Shown one piece after another: positions 43,845-54,000 of a stretch of 64,000 bases of DNA (the first letter of the stretch is position 1; every line of letters starts with the position of its first letter). Made by a program: the position numbers and the translations under genes. Origin of the DNA: Blastomussa wellsi. Taxonomy: Eukaryota > Cnidaria > Anthozoa > Scleractinia > Plerogyridae. The stretch lies in contig OX393566.1 of assembly GCA_947652115.1 (NCBI GenBank), positions 12,858,397 to 12,922,396 on the forward strand, read 5' to 3'. The notes beneath the pieces are model-generated. The model was not told the origin of the DNA and searched no databases. It saw only the letters and a list, made by a program, of their open reading frames with translations.

Positions 43845-44050
43845 GCATGTTAAAGAAACTCCACAACAGCACAGTAGATGGTCACCTGGGCATTTCCAAG
43901 ACTGGTTAATGTCTGTAAACAATTGTACTGGATCCATTACTCATGATGTCGAAGAGTTGTGCCAAAAGTAAACCTCTGCACTGATAGGAAAGCTTCTGGG
44001 ATGAAACAAAGTTTTACAATGTTAGAGAGCATTTAAAGTGCGTTGCCATT
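43845..44050 (+). pseudogene. Ty3/gypsy integrase fragment, copy 1
   Basis: Matches the 44325-44520 stretch at the nucleotide level (AACAGCACAGTAG, TGGTCACCTGGG, TTTCCAAGACTGGTTAA, GATGTCGAAGAGTTGTGCCA). The stretch encodes the H2C2 zinc-binding part of a gypsy integrase. Deletions and a stop make it non-coding. In MOCOS intron 6. Confidence 0.6.
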
Positions 44051-44179
44051 GATGTTCTGTGGGCCTGTAGTCTGTGTTGTGTCTGAGGGCCTGCATTCTC
44101 ACTCTGCTAGATCAGAGGGGGAGGGAATTGAAGCAAAAGGTGTGGACCAACTAGAGAATGTTCAGCTTGCACCTCCATC

Positions 44180-44520
44180 TTGACTCTACCACTAAGGCTT
44201 ACTGGTCCCAGTGGGACTCACTAGTTATCAAGGAAGGTGTGCTGTATCATTGATGGGAGCTACCTGAACTAAGAAAGGTTACGTGGCAGGTGGTATTGCC
44301 AAAAAGCTTAATGTTAGCATGTTAAAGCAACTCGACAACAGCACAGTAGCTGGTCACCTGGGAGTTTCCAAGACTGGTTAAAGTCAAAGACTGGATCCAT
44401 TACTGTTGTGATGTCGAAGAGTTGTGCCAAAAGTGCAACCTCTGCACTGATAGGAAAGGTTCTGGGGTGAATGTACAATGTCAGAGAGCATTTGGAGCGC
44501 ATTGCCATTATAATAAATGT
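44180..44520 (+). pseudogene. Ty3/gypsy integrase fragment, copy 2
   Basis: In mixed frames the + strand reads YWSQWDSLVIKEGVLYH and WELPELRKVTWQVVLPKSLM. STVAGHLGVSKTG and EELCQKCNLCTDRKG-like follow, the His-His-Cys-Cys finger and lead-in of gypsy integrase. Frameshifted, no core domain. Confidence 0.7.
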
Positions 44521-44927
44521 CCCGAAGCATATGCACCCCCAAATCTGGAAACAGTGATGGTTGCTGCTGCCGTGGTGTCCCAGATCCTTAGTATGTTTGC
44601 TGTACCTGCTGCGATGAGCTACAACCATTACCACCAACAAATAAATTATGACTTTAACATAGATACTGTAGAAGTGTTCACAATATAGGTAAAGAGCAAA
44701 GGTGTAATTTCTGCACATACTTACTCCTGATTTGGTCTATATAATAATATCATTCTATGTTTAATTTCTGTTTACAAACGTGTGTAAATAAAGAATTGAA
44801 CATAACTGGATTATCTACATCCAGTTCACATTAATTTAGAACCCAGTATTTACATTCAGTATTATCTGCATTCCTATGGTTAGGTGTTAATTTGCTAAGC
44901 TAGTCAAGGTGTGCCTTGTAATTTCAG

Positions 44928-45043
44928 GGTGTCAACTGTGGATTGTGGAGACCATGCAGCTTCATGGATGTCAGAATTTTTATGTAAAAAGTGTAGACTA
45001 ATTCAACATCACAACAGAGATGGCCGAACTTGCAAACTAGGAG
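44928..45043 (+). CDS. MOCOS: MOCOS exon 7
   Basis: Encodes residues 685-723: VSTVDCGDHAASWMSEFL, then CRLIQHHNRDGRTCKLGG. The family has VSTYDCGEKISSWLSTFFGR and PCHLIKQ. Enters in phase 2 after TTTCAG and leaves in phase 1 at GGAG|GTTTGT. It is the last exon visible; about 165 residues of MOSC domain should follow. Confidence 0.9.
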
Positions 45044-46385
45044 GTTTGTTTTAAAATGTCGTTGGTTGAATATGTAATTATTTCTTTCCAATGGTTATAA
45101 CAAGACCCTGTAAGCGAATACCCTTGCGACCTTGTCTAGGTATCTGCTTAGCAGAGTGTTTTGCTTAGAGTAGGTTGACAACAACCTTATAATATCATAG
45201 TGTGTGAGGGTATGCCGAGGTACCAAAGAGGGAAGGTTCTGGACAGCCATACCTTCCTAAATGAACCCTTTCAGTTTTTAATTATACAAACAGGAACTGT
45301 TTGCAAGTAGGTATAACAGTATTTAAATAAACAAAATGTCAGTAATTACATTTCTACAATTACATTTTTACAGACCGAACAAAACAACCTAACTTTACCG
45401 ATGGATCAAAACCAGCCAATCATGCCTGGTGACATCAGCTACTCAAGTCTTACAGCCAATAACATCATGGCTAAACTGACCAATCAGTTTTCGAGAACCA
45501 GATCGTCTGGGTGAGGGTAGTCCTGAGAAGGACTGTTGTCTGTGACAGTGACTGATGTTTTGACAACCTGAGCGGAAGTCATCATCAGAGTCATAAGGGT
45601 GTCAATGGGATATAGCCCTAGTCAGTAAACAGTTTAAAATAAGCCATTTAGTTGGTAAACTGTAAGAAGAAAGGGGCTTAGTGAGTAAACAGCAAATTTT
45701 AGACTAGTCAGTTAATTTAACGATTTTATGACTTTTATGAGCATTTGATGGTCTCCTTGTACAACATAGACTAAGACTGGTCCCTCTTTCACCTGCACCT
45801 GTCGAGCATGAAACTAAAATAATGCACCTATCAATGTTAAGCCGGGAGGGGCGAGGAGGAGGCCAGGCATAGGTGGGGGATTTGACAGTAGTTATCGCCC
45901 TGTAGTGAGGACTTTTGGCTGTTTTAGTGGACTTTCTAGCAACATTTTATTCACTTTTAGTGAGTCTTTTGACCATCCACAAATGCCTTGGGGCAGGGCA
46001 TTTGAACAGAAAATCTCAGCTCAGTTCAAATGGTGCATGAATATGTACATGCTTGCAGAGACCTAGCTTGAAACTGGTATCTACAGCCGCAGGCAGAGCA
46101 CAGGTGTGGGGGATGTCACAAAACATTAGAGAATAAGGGTCAAATAGGTCACGAAACAAAAAAAAACACGGGAAAATGATGATACAAAGGCTCTCCAGAA
46201 GTGGTAGACATCTGAGACGATTTCAAACCCTGTTAATAAGGTAACAAACGGGCTGTAAAAATTTGGGTGGCCGTATCAATAGGGTAGGGTAAAAGTTCAT
46301 CATGTACTGGTCCTGATATATACATTTGCATTTCTAAGCAAGTGTAAACTTATAAAGGCGAAATGATGAATTAATTATGGCACAA
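45044..46385. other. Unassigned DNA 3' of exon 7, with Penelope-type end motif
   Basis: No exon matching the MOSC remainder was recognised. Around 45545-45595 the - strand reads CTCTGATGATGACTTCCGC, then TCAAAACATCAGTC, a decayed version of a Penelope-type terminal motif. Around 45823-45845 is the TGCACCTATCAATGTTAAGCC block also present, inverted, in intron 1. Confidence 0.45.
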
Positions 46386-46389
46386 GGTG

Positions 46390-46490
46390 GGTCAAAGAAA
46401 AAATCCGAGTCCCTGACAGGATTCAAACTGATGACCTCCCAGATATTGGTCTGGCACTCTAACCAACTTGGCTATTACTAGTTTCATAAA
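46390..46490 (-). mobile_element. tRNA-derived SINE fragment
   Basis: The - strand carries AATAGCCAAGTTGGTTAGAG (box A) and CATCAGTTTGAATCCTG (box B), followed by GGGACTCGGATTTTTTC. The unpaired acceptor arm and T-run tail favour a SINE over a tRNA gene. Confidence 0.6.
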
Positions 46491-46949
46491 CATCCAGAAT
46501 GCAGAAACTTTACTCCATGCATACAGTATTGTGTAGTTCCAAAAGAAGGGCAAAGGAGGGATTGGAATTTCCAGAGAGATGGGGGTCTTAAAAATAATCC
46601 CTTCTGTTGGGGGGTATGGATATTTTCTGGAACTGCACATTAGCCAAGGGAACTTTAAGGAACACAACTAGATTGTAAAATCAAAGGACGAGACTTGCTT
46701 GTACATATCCTTCTCAAAATCAAAGGTCCTGATCTTGTATTTGTCCTAGAAAAGCGTCCCCCTTTGTCTGTTAACTACTGCATACGCTAATAAGTTGATC
46801 TCTGTTTATACCTTAGTCAGCTAATATTTTTGTAGTTTAGATGGTTACAATGGCAAAAAAAACATCTTTATATGCTAAACAGTTAACCCCATTGACGTCC
46901 TCAGTCATGTGAAGAAGTTTGTCAGTCGTATGTTATAAGTCGGGTTGAT

Positions 46950-47537
46950 TGCTTCGTTTAGCTGTGATTTTATTGGCTATAAGACTCGTACCGGTAGTTG
47001 ATGTACTTAACCTCAAGAAGACTGACACTATTGACATTCAATGTTTCAATGTTACGACTGAGGTGCTCAGTACCACAACCACTGAAACTCTATGGACTAC
47101 CAAAACTCCACAAGTGTATGCGAGCTATAGTCTCGTTCTGTGGGTCTCCTATGTACCAACTGTCCAAGTACCTGACGACTATACTACAACCGCTTACCAG
47201 CAAATTGAGATGCAATCTACCAAGGACTTTATTACCACCATCAAGACTGTACAGATACGTGATGACTACAAACTAGTGTCATTTGATGTAAAATCGCTGT
47301 TCATCAGTATTCCACTTCAATTGCACTGCGACTGCTCTCCGATTTTCTACTGACACACTGCCGCTACCAACGGAAGAGGTCATGGTCTTACTGAACCTTT
47401 GCCTGACTTCTAGTTACTTCCAGTACAAAGGTAAACACCACAAACAGTTGCACTGAACAGCTATGGGGTCACCAGTTTCGTTGTTGTTGCAGAAATTGTT
47501 ATGCAAAGCATTGAGGAATGCGTCCTAGTAGTGCATA
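46950..47537 (+). pseudogene. Penelope-like reverse transcriptase, N-terminal part, cut by Polinton B
   Basis: In shifting frames: LYGLPKLHK, MRAIVSFCGSPMYQLSKYLT, DDYKLVSFDVKSLFISIPL (motif A), LPLPTEEV-like, then TAMGSPVS (motif B) and EIVMQSIEECVLV, where it stops. The continuing part, starting at motif C (YIDDTF), is found at 58033 on the same strand. Several frameshifts and stops. The break coincides with the start of the Polinton terminal repeat at 47538. Confidence 0.85.
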
Positions 47538-47870
47538 AGGGGCCAAATTATCTGGATTTTAATTTATTCCAAATGGCCACCCCATACAAACCTTTGTAAA
47601 TTTGCTAGTTCGGGTATAAGGAGCAGGAAATGAAATGAGGAGCACCCAGCTAATATATTCAAAATGCCCGCTCCATACAAACCCGGCAAAAATAAATAAA
47701 AATCGGACGTTGAAGGTTACAAGCGAGGATTAGTGTTTGTTTTGCATCATGCGATGAAAATTTTATCGGTGCGAGCGTTGAAAAGTAGGGTTTAGTTAGA
47801 CGGTTTATAAAAATAGTTCAATGAAAAATGTTATCGGTGCCAGCAATGAAAAGTAAAAACGCTGATGACG
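47538..47870. repeat. Left terminal inverted repeat of Polinton B
   Basis: Outer part shared with the solitary repeat at 36.5-37.5 kb; inner part (TATCGGTGCCAGCAATGAAAA, about 47836-47856, in part) shared inverted with 57945-57970. TGCATA precedes the first AG and could be one half of the target duplication. Confidence 0.75.
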
Positions 47871-47873
47871 TCA

Positions 47874-48316
47874 TCACAAATGGAATGTGATCAAACTGCT
47901 CATTGTTTTTGGAGGTGCTAAGGTGGGGGGTTGGTGAAATAAAAAAAACGCTTCCTTGACTGAGGTAGGCATTGGAGGTCGCGTCAACCTTCTTTTAAAA
48001 GGAGGAGGAGGAGCATATTTCTGGGGCCGAAGGACCGTTTTCAAGGCGTTGGGATCGAGCCTTTGCAACTGCCATTGTAAACGAAAGTAATCAGGTCCGT
48101 CCCCGGCACAGACGAGGATGTGGCCTGTCCTTCCAACTGTTTCATGTCGCTTAAGATCTTCCTCATGCGATCCAGGTGAGGGGCATTGACCAGTCGATCG
48201 ACTGTCAATCGTCGTTGCCAAAATTGATCCATGTTGTCTTGGGTTGAATGACCTCCTGCTTGATCGATGGTGGGTTTAGGGATCAAGATCATCTCTTTGG
48301 CGTATTTGTCGTTCAT
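47874..48316 (-). pseudogene. Polinton B small gene of unknown function (left-most)
   Basis: Starts MNDKYAKEMILIPKPTIDQA, then RMRKILSDMKQLEGQ. After a frameshift near 48110 it continues DYFRLQWQLQRLDPNALK and a Pro-rich tail (APPPPFKRRLTRPPMPTSV). The pattern of a short helical domain followed by a Pro/Arg tail recurs in this position in cnidarian Polintons as I recall. Its ATG overlaps the end of the next gene upstream by four bases, so the two were probably co-expressed. Confidence 0.5.
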
Positions 48317-48726
48317 ACCTCTAATGCCTGTAAACCAGCACGCAGAAAGGGAAGAAGGCGTGCTCCCAAAGCCAATAACAGTGCTCTCCGTTCGTACAAA
48401 GGTGTGGTCAGTCCACTCAGACGTCGAATCTCTATAATATGCTTTTTAAAGGGCAGTTTGATATGGGATGGTAACAGCACCACGTCGTCGTACAAGTTGT
48501 GTATCACGTCGGTCAGGGCACGTAGTTGGTCATTGCTAGCTCGGTGAATCTCTTTTCGCCACGTTGCGCCATCCCCACTCACCAAGTCGAGCAGAAAGGG
48601 TTGGTTAGCTACCACACGCCAAGCACTACCTTGTTTCTTCTTTGACGGTACAAGACCTCCCATTAGAGCAGCCAGACCAGCCACGGCCGGAAGTACGCCA
48701 GCAGCCAGTAATCCCTTGGTACCCAT
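48313..48726 (-). CDS. Polinton B conserved protein of unknown function, intact frame
   Basis: 137 codons without a break. An N-terminal hydrophobic segment GLLAAGVLPAVAGLAALMGG is followed by a basic VPSKKKQG. Then comes a conserved body: NQPFLLDLVSGDGATWRKEI, ASNDQLRALTDVIHNLYDD, KKHIIEIRRLSGL and RRALLLALGARLLPFLRAG. Proteins of this layout accompany capsid genes in invertebrate Polintons (recalled, not searched). A membrane-associated virion or assembly protein is possible. It is the longest uninterrupted gene in element B, unlike its broken neighbours. Confidence 0.6.
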   Translation of the reverse strand: MGTKGLLAAGVLPAVAGLAALMGGLVPSKKKQGSAWRVVANQPFLLDLVSGDGATWRKEIHRASNDQLRALTDVIHNLYDDVVLLPSHIKLPFKKHIIEIRRLSGLTTPLYERRALLLALGARLLPFLRAGLQALEV

Positions 48727-49310
48727 CTAACTTTTAAGTGTTCCGTAGGCACTTCCCACTTTAGAGGAACGTGCAGGACAGGTGAACCATTGATTGGCTC
48801 GTCTAGCCGCTGCAGAGAAAGCTCTGAAGTTTTGATTGATCGGAGTGCATCGCCAGGCTTGTAATGGAGGTGCCATGGTAGAATGAAATTCTCCTGGTCG
48901 TGCCTTCTTTATATCCCTTTTTTTCTTTAACGCTTGAAACCAGCCAGTAGAGGATTGAGTAGCATCGGGGCCAAGGCCATACTGGCCATGGCAGCCAGAG
49001 GTCCTAAGCCTCCCTTTTGAGATTTTCGTCCACAGCGTTTTGTGGTCTTGCATTTTCCTTTTTGTCTGGCTCATGAGATGTGAAGATAGGTGGACAAAGG
49101 AATATGGTTGGGCAAACTGATCATTTGCGAATTGCCCGGTAGTCTGAACTTTCCACTCGCTTGACCGGTCAATCCCGGCAGCATGCTGTTTAACACGTTG
49201 CTGGCCATGTCAGTGACAATGGGGTCTAAGGAGAACGTGGCTAGTTGCTGAGCAAAAGGGCCGAGCCCTCCTTCTTGCTGGCAACGTCGTCATCTTCTGA
49301 TGGCTGGCAT
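48727..49310 (-). pseudogene. Cluster of small Polinton B genes with QxGGLGP motif
   Basis: Three short pieces. First (about 49071-49310): after MPAIRR a frameshift leads to QQEGGLGPFAQQLATFSLD and a tail SGKFRLPGNSQMISLPNHI. Second (about 48928-49074): basic KCKTTKRCGRKSQKGGLGPL followed by hydrophobic AAMASMALAPMLLNPLLAGF. Third (48727-48878): MAPPLQAWRC, SAAARRANQWFTCPARSS. The first two share QxGGLGP, and the pVI-like protein of element A has QQGGILPLLALGG. A basic-plus-hydrophobic layout fits small core or membrane-active capsid peptides. Functions are unknown. Confidence 0.45.
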
Positions 49311-49379
49311 CGTTGTGCGTTGCCAGAAGGTTAACAGGCTTTTATAGCTTTTTTTCATTTGTCCTTTTTCCCCACTTAC

Positions 49380-49786
49380 GTCAGGAGTGTTCCTAACAAG
49401 GCCGTTGGCACTGCTGCCAAGGCTCCTCCCAGTGCTGCTTCCGTTCCGAGTTTACTCGTAATGGTGGTGGGAGTCAGTCTACGACGCATGTTCCACATGG
49501 CGCTGTTGACACGTCGAGCCAATCGCTGTTATCTCGTATTAGCTAACGCTCTAGATGCTGCTCTTTGTCTTCGGGGATTGGTAGGATGACGAGCACGAAT
49601 GACTCTTTGCATTTGAGCGATATGTGATGGTGACGGTTGATTGGCTTGGTTTCCTGGATAGATGCCTCCCTTCTGCCGTTGTCTTTTCTTGGTGAAAGCA
49701 CTGTGTTGTCCCATTGTCGCCTCACTGGCATCTTGAATGTGAATATCGTAGTCGTCACCTCGTAGGACGTAGCAGGTGCCCGACAT
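49380..49786 (-). pseudogene. Basic core-like Polinton protein, element B
   Basis: Starts MSGTCYVLRGDDYDIHIQ at 49786 and becomes strongly basic (KKRQRQKGG, IRARHPTNPRRQRAASRALA). After an in-frame stop near 49529 the same frame continues RRVNSAMWNMRRRLTPT and a hydrophobic end ALGGALAAVPTALLGTLLT. Arg-rich small proteins beside packaging genes are candidates for DNA-condensing core proteins like adenovirus pVII; that role is inferred only from composition. Confidence 0.5.
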
Positions 49787-49895
49787 TCCAGGACCCCAGG
49801 GTGCTTGTAAAGACCGAGGAGGACGTCGAAACCCAGATCGTCAAAACGTGGGTAACACGAGAGAATCCATGCCTTGTCCCGTGGAACTAACACGT

Positions 49896-50594
49896 TCACC
49901 TTTTTATGCTTTTGTAGGGCTGTAGAACTGTCACGGGGTCTGCTTCTTCGAGCAAGATGTGGGTGCGAAAGCGAATGGCTTCGTCAGTCCTGGGATGATG
50001 GTCTATTACCAGATATCCAAACGGTTTTTGAGTGGCTTTTTGATACAGTTGCCAAAAGGCTCGACTGTTTCCCAGCCAATGATCGCCCAAGGCTTTCACG
50101 TATCTGGGTTCTTGAACAAGACCGTGTAATGGTAGTTACGGTTTTGAGTGGCCTGTTCCCGTCCTCCCGGATACAGATTCTGCACGAGCATGATGGCAAA
50201 CAAGTCGAGGTGATGTGTGTCGCGGGTTAACAACTGAGTGACTTGCGACGACTTGGTGGTTTCTTGCATCAGATCGTCCAAAATCAACAAGCCTGGTCGT
50301 CGCGAGGGAGGAGAGTTCTAAGATGTCGTTGGGTAGACCTTCGTGAAAGAGCACCCCTAAAGCTTCGAAATGGTCAAAGATGGGTTGCCACGTTGAACCG
50401 TAACAGTAGACAATTTTTTGGAAATAGCACGGGCTACCGTCTGCACGTCGGAAATAGACCGGTGCATTGCGTACCAAACGGTACAGCCAGGTGGTTTTCC
50501 CACTCAAAGACGGGCCCACAATCTGCATATTACCCGGCACCCGAAATCTTGGATCGTAAGTTGACATGATATCACGCGCACTAAATTTTTTCAA
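49896..50594 (-). pseudogene. Polinton packaging ATPase, element B (complete length, frameshifted)
   Basis: Starts MKKFSARDIMSTYDPRFRVP at 50594. Walker A is IVGPSLSGKTTWLYRL (residues about 27-42). Walker B is LLILDDLMQETTKSSQ (50246-50290). Next comes NLYPGGREQATQNRNYH, then VLFKNPDT, the arginine-finger region typical of FtsK/HerA packaging ATPases. The C-terminus is FGYLVIDHHPRTDEAIRFR. One frameshift lies near 50315 and one stop near 50096. Total length near 230 residues fits the family. The ancestor would have packaged element DNA into a capsid. Confidence 0.85.
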
Positions 50595-50603
50595 CGATTT
50601 TTT

Positions 50604-50942
50604 TTATAGCCTTGTACAACAGTATGTCAATGAATAACAACGATGCCTTTGACATTGAATACAAATCTGAGAACGTCCACGTGCATCAAACAACTGTCCA
50701 CCCCGATGCTTCTCTGACGACAAAGAAGGAAACAGGTCGTGCATGCGTCGTACGACGGCCGTGTCATTATAGAGTAAGATGGTAGGCGAAAAATACTGCA
50801 TAATCGTACTCAAAGGCATGCCACGGCATCAATGGTAGAGGTGGTACAAGGTGTGATCTCCACATTGCTGGATGGGAACGAGGAGTTTGTTCGAACTCGT
50901 CAAAACAATGCCAATGGGTATTGTACATCTTGGGGGTAATGG
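50604..50942 (-). pseudogene. Protease fragment in duplicated unit 1, element B
   Basis: Duplicate of the C-terminal part of the protease at 51986-52324. The N-terminal half was removed by the 832-base deletion that ends at 50942. Confidence 0.75.
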
Positions 50943-51461
50943 TAAAACACACACACGAAGCACTTGTCCACCATCACTGCAAATGACGCTTTTTCGGCAG
51001 GGGTGGCAGCCGTTCCGTCACCAGTATCTTTGTACTTCTTGGCCATCAAAGCAAACTGGGGACTGTTGAATTCGATGTCAAATTCCACTTTGGTGTTGGG
51101 AGGTACATTCTGGTCGATTTGAGTGAAATTGCTTGGCATGGGACAGACATTGAACTCGTACTCTGCCGTGTTATTGACCGTGGCCGGATACAACTAACAT
51201 TCAGTTGGGCTTCATCTTCTTGTTTTCCTCCCCACTTGTCCATTTGACCGGCCACATCTCGGTATCAACCTTGTCGTTTGAGTCTGCTCCTTTCATCCCA
51301 GGGATCGGACTCCAACAGGGTTCGAAAGTACTCCCGATAAGCTAAATTCACCCCCGAGGCCGACTCCGTTTTGGCGTTGTTGACTTTACAACGTACTTGA
51401 CGAATGCAGCTGTAGCCAAAATTATTCACGGTTCCCACGATGAGAAGGGACGTGTTGTTGT
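50943..51461 (-). pseudogene. Capsid protein fragment in duplicated unit 1, element B
   Basis: Duplicate of the middle of the major capsid gene (53157-53675 in unit 2), with the NVPPNTKVEFDIEFNSPQFA block and the YREYFRTLLESDPWDERSR block. Both ends are rearrangement junctions. Confidence 0.8.
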
Positions 51462-51477
51462 GTATCGCCCAAGGCTT

Positions 51478-51976
51478 TCACGTGTCTGGGTTCTTGAACA
51501 AGACCGTGTAATGGTAGTTACGGTTTTGAGTGGCCTGTTCCCGTCCTCCCGGATACAGATTCTGCATGAGCATGATGGCAAACAAGTCGAGGTGATGTGT
51601 GTCGCGGGTTAACAACTGAGTGACGTGCGACGACTTGGTGGTTTCTTGCATCAGATCGTCCAAAATCAACAAGCCTGGTCGTCGCGAGGGAGGAGAGTTC
51701 TAAGATGTCGTTGGGTAGACCTTCGTGAAAGAGCACCCCTAAAGCTTCGAAATGGTCAAAGATGGGTTGCCACGTTGAACCGTAACAGTAGACATTTTTT
51801 TGGAAATAGCACGGGCTACCGTCTGCACGTCGGAAATAGACCGGTGCATTGCGTACCAAACGGTACAGCCAGGTGGTTTTCCCACTCAAAGACGGGCCCA
51901 CAATCTGCATATTACCCGGCACCCGAAATCTTGGATCGTAAGTTGACATGATATCACGCGCACTAAATTTTTTCAA
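51478..51976 (-). pseudogene. Packaging ATPase, duplicated copy (unit 2), truncated C-terminus
   Basis: Near-identical to 50096-50594, with Walker A GPSLSGKT and Walker B LLILDDLM. It carries the same frameshift near the middle, so the frameshift predates the duplication. The C-terminal part is missing because unit 2 starts at the junction near 51463. Confidence 0.85.
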
Positions 51977-51985
51977 CGATTTTTT

Positions 51986-52534
51986 TTATAGCCTTGTACA
52001 ACAGTATGTCAATGAATAACAACGATGCCTTTGACATTGAATACAAATCTGAGAACGTCCACGTGCATCAAACAACTGTCCACCCCGATGCTTCTCTGAC
52101 GACAAAGAAGGAAACAGGTCGTGCATGCGTCGTACGACGGCCGTGTCATTATAGAGTAAGATGGTAGGCGAAAAATACTGCATAATCGTACTCAAAGGCG
52201 TGCCACGGCATCAATGGTAGAGGTGGTACAAGGTGTGATCTCCACATTGCTGGATGGGAACGAGGAGTTTGTTCGAACTCGTCAAAACAATGCCAATGGG
52301 TATTGTACATCTTGGGGGTAATGGCGTAACTGTTGAAGAATTCGCCTTGACCTGGTGCTGATCAAATGAGGCCAACCCAATGCCCCGGCAAGTCGATGGG
52401 ATCTGTATTGGCAATAGCACATCGCGGATAAGGCATTCCACAAGGCACTTCGTCGACACCATACACGTCTGCAAAATACTGACGAACGACTTCATCGCGT
52501 TGACAGGCTCTTCGTAACGAGGCTGTGTCGTGCA
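51986..52534 (-). pseudogene. Adenain-like cysteine protease, element B
   Basis: Starts MHDTASLRRACQRDEVV at 52534, four bases from the capsid stop. It keeps CAIANTDPIDLPGHWVGL, whose His fits the catalytic His of adenain/Ulp1-type maturation proteases, and GEFFNSYA. In another frame it has IQQCGDHTLYH, whose Cys fits the nucleophile. A TGA follows HWVGLI and a frameshift lies before the Cys block. The expected role is cleavage of capsid precursors. The decay means it is not active. Confidence 0.75.
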
Positions 52535-52537
52535 TTC

Positions 52538-54000
52538 TTAGATGTCTCCCAAGGGAATCGGGCCTTGCACTGTTCCACGATTATCGACTTGCAGTAGACT
52601 TTCGTCCATATTATAGAAAAACAGAGCTTGGAGAGTAGGATTGCCGCTAGAAAAGGTGAGTCGAATGTTGACCAACATGCGTAGCAAGGGTGTGCTGGAT
52701 TGCCCTTCGTCTTGGACGGCTGTTAAATCAAAGGGTACTATGAAGAAGCTTTCCTCGAAGGTGTCTGGGTTTAACAGGTACGCATCTCGTTTGCATTTGC
52801 CCAAGGCATTCATCCACAAATCGTAGATCTCGTACTTGTCTTTTAAAGACAGGCTGGCTTTGGGAACAGGTACACCGTTGGCAGTGCATTCCACTTGGAT
52901 TCCATTCTGACTGTTAAAATTGAAGGGATTTTTACCAAAGTGACATTGATAATGCTCGTCGTCCAACAACACCATCCAAAACAGCTGGGGCAAACGACCT
53001 CGGAACACATCATTTATGTCTATCTGTGTTTGATTCGCAGTCAACTGATAGTTGTCACAACGCATCCGTCGGAAAGGAAAGGTCAACGGGTTGACGACTG
53101 TGGTCTTTTCCACTTGTTCTTCCATGTACTGCATGATGTCTTTCACAGGTACGTGGTAAAACACACACACGAAGCACTTGTCCACCATCACTGCAAATGA
53201 CGCTTTTTCGGCAGGGGTGGCAGCCGTTCCGTCACCAGTATCTTTGTACTTCTTGGCCATCAAAGCAAACTGGGGACTGTTGAATTCGATGTCAAATTCC
53301 ACTTTGGTGTTGGGAGGTACATTCTGGTCGATTTGAGTGAAATTGCTTGGCATGGGACAGACATTGAACTCATACTCTGCCGTGTTATTGACCGTGGCCG
53401 GATACAACTAGCATTCAGTTGGGCTTCATCTTCTTGTTTTCCTCCCCACTTGTCCATTTGACCGGCCACATCTCGGTATCAACCTTGTCGTTTGAGTCTG
53501 CTCCTTTCATCCCAGGGATCGGACTCCAACAGGGTTCGAAAGTACTCCCGATAAGCTAAATTCACCCCCGAGGCCGACTCCGTTTTGGCGTTGTTGACTT
53601 TACAACGTACTTGACGAATGCAGCTGTAGCCAAAATTATTCACGGTTCCCACGATGAGAAGGGACGTGTTGTTGTGATACGCCCGGGCTTTCCGGTCACC
53701 GTCTTTGAATTTCACTTTCAGATGCAATTCCATTTCTCGTGGACAAAATGGGAACGGGCGATCGTCGATGCGAAATTGCAGTGGTGTGGCCGAATTCGTC
53801 AAGAGGTTGATGTCTTCAAACTGCCACTTGTACTCGGTGGCATCAATCTTGCGTTGTGGCTGGTAGTCGTACTGGCCTTTGTCAGCCTGTAAACTCGACG
53901 TCTCCATGAGGATGGCTTTGAATCTAAATGCTACTGGTGTGTTGCCTTTATACCTTTTCTTCAAGGTAGTCCCTGAAAACAGTGGCGTGAGGGGCATCAT
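52538..54000 (-). pseudogene. Polinton major capsid protein, element B
   Basis: N-terminal frame 54000-53479 opens MMPLTPLFSGTTLKKRYKG and contains WQFEDINLLTNSATPLQFRI, DDRPFPFCPREMELHLKV and VNNFGYSCIRQVRCKVNN. C-terminal frame 53407-52538 (289 codons) contains NVPPNTKVEFDIEFNSPQFA, VFYHVPVKDIMQYME, QTQIDINDVFRGRLPQLFW, FGKNPFNFNSQNG, NPDTFEESFFIVPFDLTAV and VDNRGTVQGPIPLG. About 70 bases between them are frameshifted. The layout fits double jelly-roll capsid proteins of Polintons. The first codons derive from the deleted pVI-like gene (MPL), joined to PLFSG of the capsid. Confidence 0.82.

Larger units (their letters stand above)
50083..53675 (-). repeat. Imperfect tandem duplication: ATPase-protease-capsid segment
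   Basis: Unit 1 is about 50083-51461 and unit 2 about 51463-53675. From 50096 to 50942 and 51478 to 52324 they match at a constant offset of 1382 with very few differences. Unit 1 then lacks the 832 bases corresponding to 52325-53156; TGG is present at both edges of the missing part. The unit junction (about 51462) lies in a CGCCC shared by both parental sequences. Confidence 0.92.
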
